DNA from: Pseudomonadales bacterium
GTDB taxonomy: Bacteria; Pseudomonadota; Gammaproteobacteria; Pseudomonadales; Azotimanducaceae
Direction: 5' to 3'
Assembly (NCBI GenBank): GCA_017642855.1
Contig: JAEPOO010000002.1
Location: 271,545-335,544 of the forward strand
DNA: 64,000 nucleotides
Part shown: positions 51,806 through 61,048 of the stretch, piece after piece
Layout of the letters: every line of letters starts with the position of its first letter
How positions within the stretch are numbered: the stretch's first letter is position 1
Notes under the pieces: generated by a model
Database searches by the model: none
Told to the model about the DNA's origin: nothing
Seen by the model: the letters and a program-made list of their open reading frames with translations, nothing else
Program-made: the position numbers and the translations under genes

Positions 51806-52672
51806 TTAATGGAAAAGCGTATCCTTGCCGAGTTCCTCCTCGAAGTACCCGGCGATTTTTTTGAACATCGGATCGTCAGGTCGGTTCAACGCGCGACCCG
51901 CGATCTCTCTCACCGGAATCAATTCCGCGCCGGTACCACTGAGGAAACACTCTTCAGCTGTGAACAGATCGTAAACTGTAAGTGAGTGCTCCTTAACAGG
52001 AATAGACAGCTTATCTGCTATCTCCAGGACGATACCCCTGGTAATCCCATCCAGCGCACCATCGGTGACAGGCGGCGTCATCAGGCAACCATTCTTCACA
52101 GCGAAGATGTTGTCTGCAGTTCCTTCGGCGACAAATCCCTGCTGATTAAGCACAACAGCTTCGTCTGCGCCTGCGGTGTTGGCTTCGATCCTTGCCATGA
52201 TCTGGTTGAGATAGTTCAAACTTTTGATGCGTGAATCAAGCTGGTCGCCAGCCAGTCTCCTGGTGCTTGCAATGATGAGTCGGGCACCTTGCTTCCTGAC
52301 TTCATCACTCACCATCGCAAGCTGATCCGAAATAATGATGACGTTCCCGGTTCTACACTGGCGAGGATCGATGCCAAGTGGACCTTCACCGCGCGTAACG
52401 ATCAGGCGAAGATAGCCGTCTTCGTGTGGTGATTCACTAACAACTTGATTAAGGGCTTCTTCGATGGCTTCCCTGGACATAGGTAAGTCGATAGCGAGTG
52501 CTCTGGCGGAGTCGTCAAGTCGATCCATGTGTGCACTCAGTTTTAGAATTCTGTTTTTGTAAAAGCGAAGTCCTTCGAACACGCCGTCTCCATACAAAAA
52601 CCCGTGGTCAGTCACCGAGATTGTTGCTGAATCCTGTGCACACAATTGACCGTTGATAGAAGTAATCTGCAT
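51806..52672 (-). CDS. Branched-chain amino acid aminotransferase (class IV PLP)
   Basis: A fold-type IV aminotransferase interconverting branched-chain amino acids and 2-oxo acids, though D-amino-acid transaminase or aminodeoxychorismate lyase are relatives. It starts MQITSINGQLC and shows DHGFLYGDGVFEG, the PLP lysine in SRIKSLNYLNQI, a glutamate in VAEGTADNIF and SGTGAELIPV. The ATG at 52672 has AGAGGG upstream; the alternative ATG 52699, overlapping the regulator stop, would add nine residues. It lies between a TrmB regulator and TRAP genes. Confidence 0.88.
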   Translation of the reverse strand: MQITSINGQLCAQDSATISVTDHGFLYGDGVFEGLRFYKNRILKLSAHMDRLDDSARALAIDLPMSREAIEEALNQVVSESPHEDGYLRLIVTRGEGPLGIDPRQCRTGNVIIISDQLAMVSDEVRKQGARLIIASTRRLAGDQLDSRIKSLNYLNQIMARIEANTAGADEAVVLNQQGFVAEGTADNIFAVKNGCLMTPPVTDGALDGITRGIVLEIADKLSIPVKEHSLTVYDLFTAEECFLSGTGAELIPVREIAGRALNRPDDPMFKKIAGYFEEELGKDTLFH

Positions 52673-52695
52673 GTCTCTGCCCTCTGTAATCCTAA

Positions 52696-53496
52696 TCATG
52701 CATTCGCGTCGAAAACGTCGCGCATTTTGCGATAGTCCTCTCCGAATCGCTCGACCACTTCGGGTCCGAGAAATCGGGTGACCTTGGTGATGTACACATC
52801 GTGTTTCACATAGTCTTCTGCGACCGTGACAAAACTTTCATTTCTCGACCAGGCTCCGTCGACGACATCTCCAATCTTGAAATTGGCGATCACCACCTGG
52901 CTGCCATCGACGACAACCGTGAGACCCCTACCACCTTTTTCGGCATACAGGGTTCGTTCGACAGGATGGTGATAGGTTGCGCCGATGGTAATTACCGGTT
53001 TTCCGAAATGCACCAGTGCTATGCGGACATCGCGATTTTCGGCGGCACGAAGTGCCGGCTCGGCCCAGGAAAGCTCTTCTGGCCAGAGCGAGATAAGAAT
53101 TGACTGCTTAGCCTGGTGGAGGAGTTCGATGGTACGACTCTGTACCTGTGCGGCATCCAGGAGTGGCCAAATCAAATTGCTCTGACTATTCGCCGTGATC
53201 TTCTGGAGCTCAGGAAGCAGCTGTTCTGTCTCCATGATGGTTTTGCTGCGTATGGATGCCATGAGATCCCTTGGATTCATGGCGTAATAGTGCAGGTTGC
53301 CGGCGTCGTCCTCGCTTGCCTGGAAGACACCTCGATTGGTCAAACGCGCGACGACCTCATAGATCTTTGAGGTCGGTAGGCCGGCCTGTTTGGCGACCTC
53401 ATAGGCGCTCGCGGGTTCGCAGCCGAGGAGAGCAATGTAAGCCTTGGCCTCGTTTGTGGTGAATCCTAGCGTCTTGAGCTGATCGAGCGTGTCCAT
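52696..53496 (-). CDS. TrmB-family transcriptional regulator
   Basis: A 266-residue regulator with an N-terminal winged helix (TTNEAKAYIALLGCEPASAYEVAKQAGLPTSKIYEVVARL), a coiled-coil linker, and a C-terminal ligand-sensing domain of the PLD-like type. TrmB proteins are mainly archaeal sugar regulators. It leads the trmB-aminotransferase-dctQ-dctM-gst unit. Two palindromes lie just upstream and are likely operators. Confidence 0.88.
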   Translation of the reverse strand: MDTLDQLKTLGFTTNEAKAYIALLGCEPASAYEVAKQAGLPTSKIYEVVARLTNRGVFQASEDDAGNLHYYAMNPRDLMASIRSKTIMETEQLLPELQKITANSQSNLIWPLLDAAQVQSRTIELLHQAKQSILISLWPEELSWAEPALRAAENRDVRIALVHFGKPVITIGATYHHPVERTLYAEKGGRGLTVVVDGSQVVIANFKIGDVVDGAWSRNESFVTVAEDYVKHDVYITKVTRFLGPEVVERFGEDYRKMRDVFDANA

Positions 53497-53510
53497 GGTG
53501 TCATGCTAAG

Positions 53511-53528
53511 TAACTACCTAGGTAGTTA
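53511..53528. promoter_or_regulatory. 18-bp palindrome, probable operator of the trmB unit
   Basis: TAACTACCTAGGTAGTTA is a perfect palindrome 15 bases upstream of the trmB start codon. It adjoins a TATTAA -10-like sequence on the minus strand, as expected of an autoregulatory site. Confidence 0.7.
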
Positions 53529-53539
53529 ATAAAATGGTT

Positions 53540-53552
53540 CGCTACTGTAGCG
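53540..53552. promoter_or_regulatory. Second palindrome upstream of trmB
   Basis: CGCTACTGTAGCG is a palindrome of six-base arms around one base, 11 bases from the first. It shares the CTAC...GTAG half-sites with it. Could be a second operator. Confidence 0.45.
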
Positions 53553-53592
53553 TGAGAGACTTGCGCAGGCAAGTGTTTATAACTCGTTGTAT

Positions 53593-54489
53593 TTAAAAGG
53601 AATAGTTAAGAACAATGCCAACGAATAGCGCCAATCCTAGCCAATGGTTGTTCAAAAAGGCCGCGAAACAGCCTTCTCGGGACCGATGTCTTATGAGGTA
53701 TTGCTGGTAAATGAATAGCCCAGCGGCGAGGCATATGCCTGTGTAGTACCAGTAGTTCATCTCGATCTGGCGGGGGACCAGCAAAAGGGTGATCAACGTC
53801 GAAATCTGCAGAATACCGATCATGGGCCGGTCCAGATCTGCAAACAGGATGGCTGTGGATTTGATACCCAGGCGAATGTCGTCGTCGCGATCGACCATGG
53901 CGTATTCTGTGTCATAGGCGACCACCCAAAGCAGGTTCGCAATCAGTAGTAGCCAGGCGACGTTATCGATTTCGTTGTTCACAGCGGTAAATGCCATGGG
54001 TATACCCATGGAAAAAGCGATCCCAAGTACCGCTTGAGGTAAGTAGGTATAACGCTTCATCAAAGGATAGATCACGGCGACCACAACCGCCCCTGCGGCA
54101 AGCATGACCGTGTACCCGTTTGTGGTGAGCACCAGTAGCAGGCAGATGAACAGGATACCGCTTGCCAACAGTATCGCTTCCATGGGGTCCACTCTGCCGG
54201 TGACGAGTGGACGATTTCGTGTTCTTTTTACTTGGCCGTCGAATTTGATGTCGGCAAGATCGTTCACGATGCAGCCGGCAGAACGTGTCAGCACAGTGCC
54301 AAGCGTGAATACCAGAAACAGGTGCCACCCGGGCCAGCCCTCGGCGGCGATCCAAAGTGCGCACAGGGTTGGCCAAAGCAGCAGGTAAGTGCCGATGGGT
54401 CGATCAAAACGCGTCAAAGCGACAAAGTGTTTGAGTCGCGGATAACGCTCGTTCATGTTCTGGAGATACTGTGCGAGTGCGCGGGTCAC
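53593..54489 (-). CDS. ubiA: 4-hydroxybenzoate polyprenyltransferase
   Basis: Membrane prenyltransferase of ubiquinone synthesis, which attaches the polyprenyl tail to 4-hydroxybenzoate. It shows NDLADIKFD (76-84) and YDTEYAMVD (192-200), the two Asp-rich magnesium/diphosphate motifs, in an eight to nine helix protein of 298 residues. It starts at GTG 54489; an ATG 11 codons in is possible. The usual partner ubiC is not adjacent. Confidence 0.94.
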   Translation of the reverse strand: MTRALAQYLQNMNERYPRLKHFVALTRFDRPIGTYLLLWPTLCALWIAAEGWPGWHLFLVFTLGTVLTRSAGCIVNDLADIKFDGQVKRTRNRPLVTGRVDPMEAILLASGILFICLLLVLTTNGYTVMLAAGAVVVAVIYPLMKRYTYLPQAVLGIAFSMGIPMAFTAVNNEIDNVAWLLLIANLLWVVAYDTEYAMVDRDDDIRLGIKSTAILFADLDRPMIGILQISTLITLLLVPRQIEMNYWYYTGICLAAGLFIYQQYLIRHRSREGCFAAFLNNHWLGLALFVGIVLNYSF

Positions 54490-54557
54490 GTTGTTTCATT
54501 GGGAATGCCAATTCATGTAGTATACGTCGCTTGCTCGGATCGGAGAAACTGGACCAG

Positions 54558-54725
54558 ATGAAGAAGTGGCAGTGTATTGTTTGCGGTTTCATTTATGATG
54601 AAGCTGAAGGCCTGGAAGAAGAAGGAATCGCGCCTGGAACCGCCTGGGATGACATTCCTGACGACTGGGTTTGCCCGGAATGTGGTGTCGGCAAGGCTGA
54701 CTTCGAAATGATGGAAGCCGACTAA
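54558..54725 (+). CDS. Rubredoxin
   Basis: A 55-residue iron protein with CIVCG (C6, C9) and CPECG (C39, C42), the four-cysteine site of rubredoxin, and the conserved GTAWDDIPDDWVCP. It donates electrons to enzymes such as alkane hydroxylase or reductases; the partner is not in the window. It is divergent from ubiA and its stop directly abuts the symporter gene. Confidence 0.95.
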   Translation: MKKWQCIVCGFIYDEAEGLEEEGIAPGTAWDDIPDDWVCPECGVGKADFEMMEAD

Positions 54726-56000
54726 ATGATTGATCGTGCAGCACTTACCCGCAATATCCTGATTGGCATGGTTGCGGGGCTGCTGCTGGGTTCAGGGTTA
54801 CATGCGTTATCGCTGTCTGAATCCAACCCTCTCCTGGTCTATGGTGTAAACGGGCTCTTTGATATCGGCGGCAAAGCCTTTGTTGCCAGTCTGAAACTTC
54901 TCGTGGTGCCCCTGGTGTTTGTGTCACTAGCCTGTGGCGCCAGCAACCTGTCTGATGGCTCGAGCCTTGGCCGAATCGGTCTGAAGACCATCTCTTTGTA
55001 TCTTTTGACAACGGCGATCGCGATTACGCTGGCGTTAACCGTGGCCAACATCGTTAACCCAGGTCTGGGTATGGCACTGACCACCGAAGCGAACTTTGTT
55101 GGTCGGGAGAGTCCACCTCTCAAAGAGGTGATCATCGGCATTGTGCCGACCAATCCGATTAAAGCGATGGCTGAAGGCAATATGTTGCAGGTCATTGTGT
55201 TTGCCATTCTTGTCGGTGTCGCCATTGCGAAGAGCGGTGAAGCGGGTGCGCGAGTGCGTTCAACTCTGGTTGATTGGAACGAAGTCATCATGCGTCTCAT
55301 CATGATGCTGATGGCTGTCGCGCCTGCCGGTGTTTTTTGCTTGATGGTGACACTCTTCACCAACATGGGATTTGCTGCGATCGGGGATCTCATCAAGTAC
55401 TTCATGACCGTTGCGGGTGTATTGGTTCTACACTTCCTGTTGACCTACTCTATGATGGTGCGCTTTGTGGCGAACCTTAGCCCGATCGCTTTCTATCGTG
55501 AGTTTTATCCAGTCATGGCTTATGCGTTTTCGACCAGCAGCTCCAATGCCACCTTGCCGATCACGCTGGAAACGGTTGAACATAGACTGGGCGTCAAAAA
55601 CGAAGTGGCTTCCTTCACCGTGCCCCTGGGTGCGACCATCAACATGGACGGTACGGCGATCATGCAGGGGGTTGCGACGGTGTTTATTGCCCAGGCCTAT
55701 GGCATAGACATCTCCTTTACCGGCTACCTGATGGTTGTGTTAACCGCGACGCTGGCCTCAATTGGAACCGCGGGTGTGCCGGGCGTTGGATTGATTACCC
55801 TGGCCCTGGTGTTGCAGCAGGTGGGTCTGCCGGTTGAAGGGATCGCGTTGATTATCGGTGTCGACCGTTTGCTCGACATGATGCGAACCGCGATTAACGT
55901 GTCTGGTGATGCCGCGATTGCAACAATTGTGGCGAAAAGTGAAGGTAAATTCGATCAGGCGGTATTTGACGCTGACCAAGCGCACACGGTCCGCGTTTAG
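54726..56000 (+). CDS. Dicarboxylate/amino-acid:cation symporter (DAACS)
   Basis: A 424-residue transporter of the GltP/DctA family importing dicarboxylates or acidic amino acids with H+ or Na+. It shows the serine-rich hairpin FSTSSSNATLPITLE, the NMDGTAI motif and the ASIGTAGVPG loop. Eight or so membrane helices. It overlaps the convergent recG by four bases. Substrate choice between glutamate/aspartate and C4-dicarboxylates cannot be fixed. Confidence 0.93.
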   Translation: MIDRAALTRNILIGMVAGLLLGSGLHALSLSESNPLLVYGVNGLFDIGGKAFVASLKLLVVPLVFVSLACGASNLSDGSSLGRIGLKTISLYLLTTAIAITLALTVANIVNPGLGMALTTEANFVGRESPPLKEVIIGIVPTNPIKAMAEGNMLQVIVFAILVGVAIAKSGEAGARVRSTLVDWNEVIMRLIMMLMAVAPAGVFCLMVTLFTNMGFAAIGDLIKYFMTVAGVLVLHFLLTYSMMVRFVANLSPIAFYREFYPVMAYAFSTSSSNATLPITLETVEHRLGVKNEVASFTVPLGATINMDGTAIMQGVATVFIAQAYGIDISFTGYLMVVLTATLASIGTAGVPGVGLITLALVLQQVGLPVEGIALIIGVDRLLDMMRTAINVSGDAAIATIVAKSEGKFDQAVFDADQAHTVRV

Positions 56001-58069
56001 ACCTGTCCGACTCTCTCGGGGTCTTTGATCCAGCGTCGAACCAGTTTATCAGCGTCATCGGGCGAATGATCGAGTAATGTCTGTGCCGTGCTTCTGACAT
56101 CCTGCAACATCGACTGATCCCGCATAAGGTCTGCGATTCTAAACTGCAGCGCGCCAGACTGACGCGCACCGAGTAGTTCACCGGGTCCACGAATCTCCAG
56201 ATCACGCTCGGCGATGAAAAAGCCGTCATTGCTTTGTCGCATGACTTCCAGGCGCTCCTTACTGATAGTGCCCAGCGGCTTCTTGTACAGGAGCACGCAA
56301 TTCGAAGCGGCGCTGCCTCGTCCGATGCGTCCCCTGAGCTGGTGTAGCTGAGCGAGCCCCAGGCGCTCAGAGTTTTCGATGACCATGAGACTGGCATTCG
56401 GAACATCCACACCCACTTCAATCACCGTCGTGGCGACCAATAGATCCAAATTACCGAGCTTGAACTCATTCATCACGCTGGTTTTTGCCGTGGACGTCAT
56501 TCGACCGTGGACCAATCCGATTCGAACGTTTGGCAACAGTTTTTCCAGTTCCTCTGCTGTGGACTCTGCCGCCTGGCATTGCAGGGCTTCAGACTCCTCG
56601 ATCAACGTGCACACCCAGTAAGCCTGCCTACCCTCAGCGCAGGCGTCAGCAACCCTGGAAATGACGCCGTCTCTTTTTTCGTCAGACAACACGGTTGTCG
56701 TGATGGGTGTTCTGCCTGGTGGCAACTCGTCGATGATGGACACGTCCATGTCGGCGTACATGCTCATCGACAGTGTTCTGGGGATGGGCGTTGCGGTCAT
56801 GACAATCTGGTGTGGTGAGGCATTCCCCTCCGTGCCTTTCTCTCTAAGCGCCAGACGTTGATGCACGCCGAATCTGTGCTGCTCATCAACAATGACGAGG
56901 CCCAAAGATTTGAAGTGCACGTCCTTCTGGAAGAGCGCGTGGGTGCCGATCACCACACTGGCCTCACCCATAGCGATTCTCGCCAGCGCTTCTTCTCTTT
57001 TCTTGCCGGTGACTCGCCCGGACAGCCAGGCCGTCTTGATGCCAAGTGGATTCAGCCAGCTGGAAACGTTGATGAAATGTTGTTCAGCCAACAGTTCGGT
57101 GGGCGCCATCAAGGCGGTTTGGAAATGGTTTTCATGTGTGTGCGTTGCAGCGAGCGCTGCGATGACGGTCTTGCCTGAACCAACGTCGCCCTGGACCAAT
57201 CGAAGCGACGGTTGTGGTTTCATCATGTCCTGAGCGACTTCTGCTGAAACCCTGGCTTGTGCGTTGGTGAGCGTGAACCCGAAGGCGGTTCTCGCCTCTT
57301 CATACTTTTGTGCGGGTGCTGCCATTTCTGGCGCGGTCAGTTTCTGAATCTCAGCTCTTACGATGCGTAAACTGACCTGGTGCGCAGTGAGTTCCTCGAA
57401 AGCCAGTCGTGATTGCGCAGGGTGAACGCCATCGAGCATGGCACCGGTGTTTGCATCGGAAGGAGGTCGATGCAAGTAACGAATGGCTTCGTTTAGAGAC
57501 AATGGCCAGTCGCCTCCCAGCAATTCTTCGAGCGGTTCAGCATCGAGCATCGCGAGTACCTGCTCCGCCATGGACCGATATCGACCTTGACTGACACCTT
57601 CCGTCGCCGGATAAATGGGTGTAAGAGCTTCTTCCATGGGTTCCCTGGCACTCAGTTTTGAATACTCGGGATGGTAGATCTCAGGACCGGACGCACCTGC
57701 ACGGATTTCCCCAAAACATCGGATTTTCCCGGCCGTCTTCAGATTGTGATGCTGTGCTTTCGAGAAGTGGTAGAAACGCAGGCCAACCTTCCCGGTGTCG
57801 TCCTGTAAGTAGGCGAGCAGACTTCTTCTTCTGCCATAGGTAACATCGCAGGCAACCACCTCCCCTTCAACAACGTACGCATCGCCCGGTCTTACCGCGC
57901 CGATAGGTGTCACGCGGGTCCGATCTTCGTATCTAAAAGGCAGGTGAAACAGGACGTCCTGCAGAGTTTCAATACCCAGTCGCGCAAGTTTTTTCTCAAG
58001 GGCGGGACCAATGCCCCTCAGGGTGCCGACACCGGCGGAAATAAGTGATCCTGTTGTTGAACTTGGCAT
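55997..58069 (-). CDS. recG: ATP-dependent DNA helicase RecG
   Basis: Branch-migration helicase that remodels stalled forks and R-loops. It has the N-terminal wedge domain, Walker A GDVGSGKT (294-301), the DEQH box in VIVDEQHRFGVHQR, a TGxIP-type ATATPIPRT region and QLRGRIGRG. 690 residues (E. coli 693). In the gmk-rpoZ-spoT-ridA-recG group. Confidence 0.96.
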   Translation of the reverse strand: MPSSTTGSLISAGVGTLRGIGPALEKKLARLGIETLQDVLFHLPFRYEDRTRVTPIGAVRPGDAYVVEGEVVACDVTYGRRRSLLAYLQDDTGKVGLRFYHFSKAQHHNLKTAGKIRCFGEIRAGASGPEIYHPEYSKLSAREPMEEALTPIYPATEGVSQGRYRSMAEQVLAMLDAEPLEELLGGDWPLSLNEAIRYLHRPPSDANTGAMLDGVHPAQSRLAFEELTAHQVSLRIVRAEIQKLTAPEMAAPAQKYEEARTAFGFTLTNAQARVSAEVAQDMMKPQPSLRLVQGDVGSGKTVIAALAATHTHENHFQTALMAPTELLAEQHFINVSSWLNPLGIKTAWLSGRVTGKKREEALARIAMGEASVVIGTHALFQKDVHFKSLGLVIVDEQHRFGVHQRLALREKGTEGNASPHQIVMTATPIPRTLSMSMYADMDVSIIDELPPGRTPITTTVLSDEKRDGVISRVADACAEGRQAYWVCTLIEESEALQCQAAESTAEELEKLLPNVRIGLVHGRMTSTAKTSVMNEFKLGNLDLLVATTVIEVGVDVPNASLMVIENSERLGLAQLHQLRGRIGRGSAASNCVLLYKKPLGTISKERLEVMRQSNDGFFIAERDLEIRGPGELLGARQSGALQFRIADLMRDQSMLQDVRSTAQTLLDHSPDDADKLVRRWIKDPERVGQV

Positions 58070-58070
58070 G

Positions 58071-58451
58071 TCAGCCCAGGGCTACGATGGCATCAACCTC
58101 AACCTGAGCGCCTTTTGGCAATGCGGAAACTTCGATCGCTGCTCTCGCTGGATAGGGTTCTTTCAGTCTCTCAGCCATTGCTTCATTAACGAGCGGAAAA
58201 TTTCCGAGATCTGTCAGGTAAACGGTGAACTTGATGGCATCATCCAGCTCAGCACCGGCAGCGCTGATCACACCAGCCAGGTTATCAAACACCTGCGCAA
58301 TCTGGGCGCTGATATCGCCTTCGACAAGTTCCATGGAAGTGGGCACCAGTGGAATCTGTCCACTGACATACAATACGTCACCATGAATCACAGCCTGGCT
58401 ATATGTGCCGATCGCAGCGGGTGCTTGGTCGGTGCTGATGATGGTTTTCAT
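58071..58451 (-). CDS. ridA: RidA family enamine/imine deaminase
   Basis: Hydrolyses reactive 2-aminoacrylate-type intermediates released by PLP enzymes. The 126-residue protein carries the substrate-binding arginine in YPARAAIEVSALPKGAQVEVDA, and the N-terminal GTYSQAV and LYVSGQIPL segments. It sits directly behind recG with one base between and just downstream of spoT, replacing the trmH found there in E. coli. Confidence 0.93.
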   Translation of the reverse strand: MKTIISTDQAPAAIGTYSQAVIHGDVLYVSGQIPLVPTSMELVEGDISAQIAQVFDNLAGVISAAGAELDDAIKFTVYLTDLGNFPLVNEAMAERLKEPYPARAAIEVSALPKGAQVEVDAIVALG

Positions 58452-58465
58452 TCGGACGTTCCGGG

Positions 58466-60571
58466 TCAGTAGTTTCTGGGGCGGTAAATGCGATTAATCC
58501 CTTTGATCGTTCGCAGGCGCTTAATCACGTTGGCCAGGTGTACACGATCTTTAACGGTAATGATGAGATTCACGACGCCGAGGTGGGCGTCTTTCTCCGT
58601 CAGGTTAATGCGCTCGATGTTAGCGCTAGCTGCGGTAACCGTGGAGGCGATGGTCGCGATGATGCCGCGGTCGTGTTCAAGTTCGACACGCAGTTCAACG
58701 GAGAACTCTCCGTCAACGCCCTCTTCCCACCGCACCTCCATGAGTTCCTCGGGTTTTTCCCGGAGGTTTTCCATGTTCTTGCAGTTGTCGACATGAATGA
58801 CGATGCCCTTGCCTGCGGATACATGCCCAATAATCGGGTCACCGGGAATCGGTCGACAGCAGCGGCCATAGGTCACGACCATACCTTCGGTACCTTTTAT
58901 CGCCAGGGGTACGCTGCTCGGTGGTTCTTCCTCCAGTTGTGCATCACCAATGAGCCTTCTTACAATGACACTGGCCATCTGGTTACCCAAACCAATTTCG
59001 GCGAGAAGACCATCCAGGCTTTCGATCTTCCTTTCCTCGAGGACGGTCGCCAGAGAGCCCGCATTAATATCCTGCATGGTCATACCATGGTGTTCTAGCG
59101 TGCGCTCCAACAGGCGTTTACCGAGAACCGTGGATTCATTGACCTGCTGATTCTTGAGCTCGTGCCGAATGCTGCCTCGTGCTTTACCGGTGACAACAAA
59201 ACTAAGCCATGCCGGGTTGGGCTGAGCGCCCGGTGCCCTGATGATTTCAACGGTCTGACCGGATTGCAGGGTGGCAGACAATGGCGCGAGCTTCCGGTCA
59301 ATTCGACAGGCGACACAGGAGTTACCGATATCCGTGTGGACCGCATAAGCGAAATCCACCGCCGTCGCGCCTTGCGGCAGGTCAAAGATTTCACCGGTGG
59401 GCGAGAAGACGTAAACATCATCCGGGAAGAGGTCGATCTTGACGTTTTCGATGAACTCCATGGAGTTACCGGCGCTTTGTTGCAGTTCCAACAGCCCGCG
59501 CATCCACTCCCGGGCACGCTCATGACCGGCGTTTGAATCGTCGCTGCTTTTGTACAGGTAATGACCGGCGATACCGTTGTTGGCGACCGTCTCCATATCA
59601 TGAGTTCGGATCTGAATCTCGATAGGTATTCCGTGCATGCCAAAGAGTGTCGTGTGCAGAGACTGGTAGCCGTTTGATTTTGGAATGGCGATGTAGTCTT
59701 TGAACCGCCCGGCAACCGGCTTAAAAAGATTATGTACTGCGCCGAGTGAGCGGTAGCAGTCGTCGACGCTATCTACGAGAATCCGGAAAGCGTAGACATC
59801 CATAATCTCGTTGAACGATATTCGTTTGCTGCGCATTTTGTCGTAGATGCTGTAGAGGTGTTTCTCGCGGCCGAAGACGGTTGCGGGAATACCAACACGT
59901 TCCAGCGTTGTTCCGATGGATTCCTGGATGTTTAGAACCACTTCGGTTCGATTTCCTCTGGCTTTCTTGACCGCCTTCTCAATCATGCTTGAACGCAGCG
60001 GATACATGGCTTTGAAACCGAGCTCTTCGAACTCGACTCGAATGTTGTTCATACCGAGTCTCAGGGCAATGGGTGCGTAAATTTCCAGGGTTTCTTTTGC
60101 AATGCGCCGACGCTTTTCGGGCGCCAGGTGACCCAGGGTTCGCATGTTGTGCAGTCGGTCTGCGAGTTTCACCAGGATGACGCGGATATCTCTGGCCATC
60201 GCGAGCGTCATCTTCTGGAAGTTTTCAGCCTGAGCTTCAGCCCGGGATTGAAAAACGCTTTTCAGCTTGCTGACGCCGTCAACCAGCTCTGCGACCTCAT
60301 CAGTAAATTCCTGACCCAGGGTGTGCTTGGGTATGCTGGTGTCTTCAATGACATCATGCAGCAATGCCGCCATGAGACATTGGTGATCCATATGCATGCC
60401 GGCCAGAATATTGGCCACGGCAAGAGGATGCGTGATGTAAGGTTCACCGGACTTTCGTTTTTGCCCCTCATGCGCTTCTTCTGCGAAGTGGTAGGCCTTA
60501 ACAACCTGATCGATCTGGGATCCTTCGAGGTAGGAAGTGAGGTCCTGTGCAAAGTTGTCGATGGTCAGCAT
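58466..60571 (-). CDS. spoT: Bifunctional (p)ppGpp synthetase/hydrolase
   Basis: Stringent-response enzyme. It has the HD hydrolase (H48, H72, D73), a synthetase domain with the RFKD motif typical of bifunctional enzymes, SNGYQSLHT and IEIQIRT, followed by TGS and ACT domains at the C-terminus (VINL...TVKDR). The 701 residues match E. coli SpoT (702). Both active sites look intact. Confidence 0.96.
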   Translation of the reverse strand: MLTIDNFAQDLTSYLEGSQIDQVVKAYHFAEEAHEGQKRKSGEPYITHPLAVANILAGMHMDHQCLMAALLHDVIEDTSIPKHTLGQEFTDEVAELVDGVSKLKSVFQSRAEAQAENFQKMTLAMARDIRVILVKLADRLHNMRTLGHLAPEKRRRIAKETLEIYAPIALRLGMNNIRVEFEELGFKAMYPLRSSMIEKAVKKARGNRTEVVLNIQESIGTTLERVGIPATVFGREKHLYSIYDKMRSKRISFNEIMDVYAFRILVDSVDDCYRSLGAVHNLFKPVAGRFKDYIAIPKSNGYQSLHTTLFGMHGIPIEIQIRTHDMETVANNGIAGHYLYKSSDDSNAGHERAREWMRGLLELQQSAGNSMEFIENVKIDLFPDDVYVFSPTGEIFDLPQGATAVDFAYAVHTDIGNSCVACRIDRKLAPLSATLQSGQTVEIIRAPGAQPNPAWLSFVVTGKARGSIRHELKNQQVNESTVLGKRLLERTLEHHGMTMQDINAGSLATVLEERKIESLDGLLAEIGLGNQMASVIVRRLIGDAQLEEEPPSSVPLAIKGTEGMVVTYGRCCRPIPGDPIIGHVSAGKGIVIHVDNCKNMENLREKPEELMEVRWEEGVDGEFSVELRVELEHDRGIIATIASTVTAASANIERINLTEKDAHLGVVNLIITVKDRVHLANVIKRLRTIKGINRIYRPRNY

Positions 60572-60667
60572 GGCGGGCTGACCTCATCGGGCGGGTTATC
60601 TGAGGGTGGGTGAAAACGGGACTGGGACGCAAATGCCGCCCAGCCCGGAAAAAGTTGGCAGGAAACC

Positions 60668-60955
60668 TTAGAGGTTGTTGTTGAACTCTTGCTCGTGTTG
60701 TTCAAATCCGTCCTGTACTGCGCTCAATGCCATTGCCTCAGTTTCTTCCTGAGTGGGCTCATCAAGAATCCCTGCGTCAACCAGACCTTCGGCGATCTCG
60801 CGCAATGCCAAAACCGTTGGCTTATCATTTTCCAGCGGCACCATCGGGTCTTTACCCTCGGTGGCAATCTGTCGAGCTCGCTTGCTGGAAACCATGACCA
60901 GTTCGAACCGGTTTGCGACGTTTTCCAGGCAGTCTTCTACTGTCACGCGTGCCAT
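60668..60955 (-). CDS. rpoZ: RNA polymerase omega subunit
   Basis: A 95-residue omega subunit, [28 protein letters not shown], which supports RNA polymerase assembly and contributes to ppGpp binding. It lies between gmk and spoT, as in E. coli. A small inverted repeat (AACCCT/AGGGTT, 60977-60997) lies in the 93-base gap before it. Confidence 0.96.
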   Translation of the reverse strand: MARVTVEDCLENVANRFELVMVSSKRARQIATEGKDPMVPLENDKPTVLALREIAEGLVDAGILDEPTQEETEAMALSAVQDGFEQHEQEFNNNL

Positions 60956-61048
60956 GTGTTACTCCAATCTATTGATAACCCTGAAAAAAATAGGGTTGGT
61001 GGGCCAAAAGACCGCGCATTGTAGCCACATTGTCCCTATTAAACAATA

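Noticed and set aside
60977..60997. Terminator between gmk and rpoZ
   Set aside because: The AACCCT/AGGGTT stem lacks a T-run on the transcribed (minus) side; the run is in the loop.
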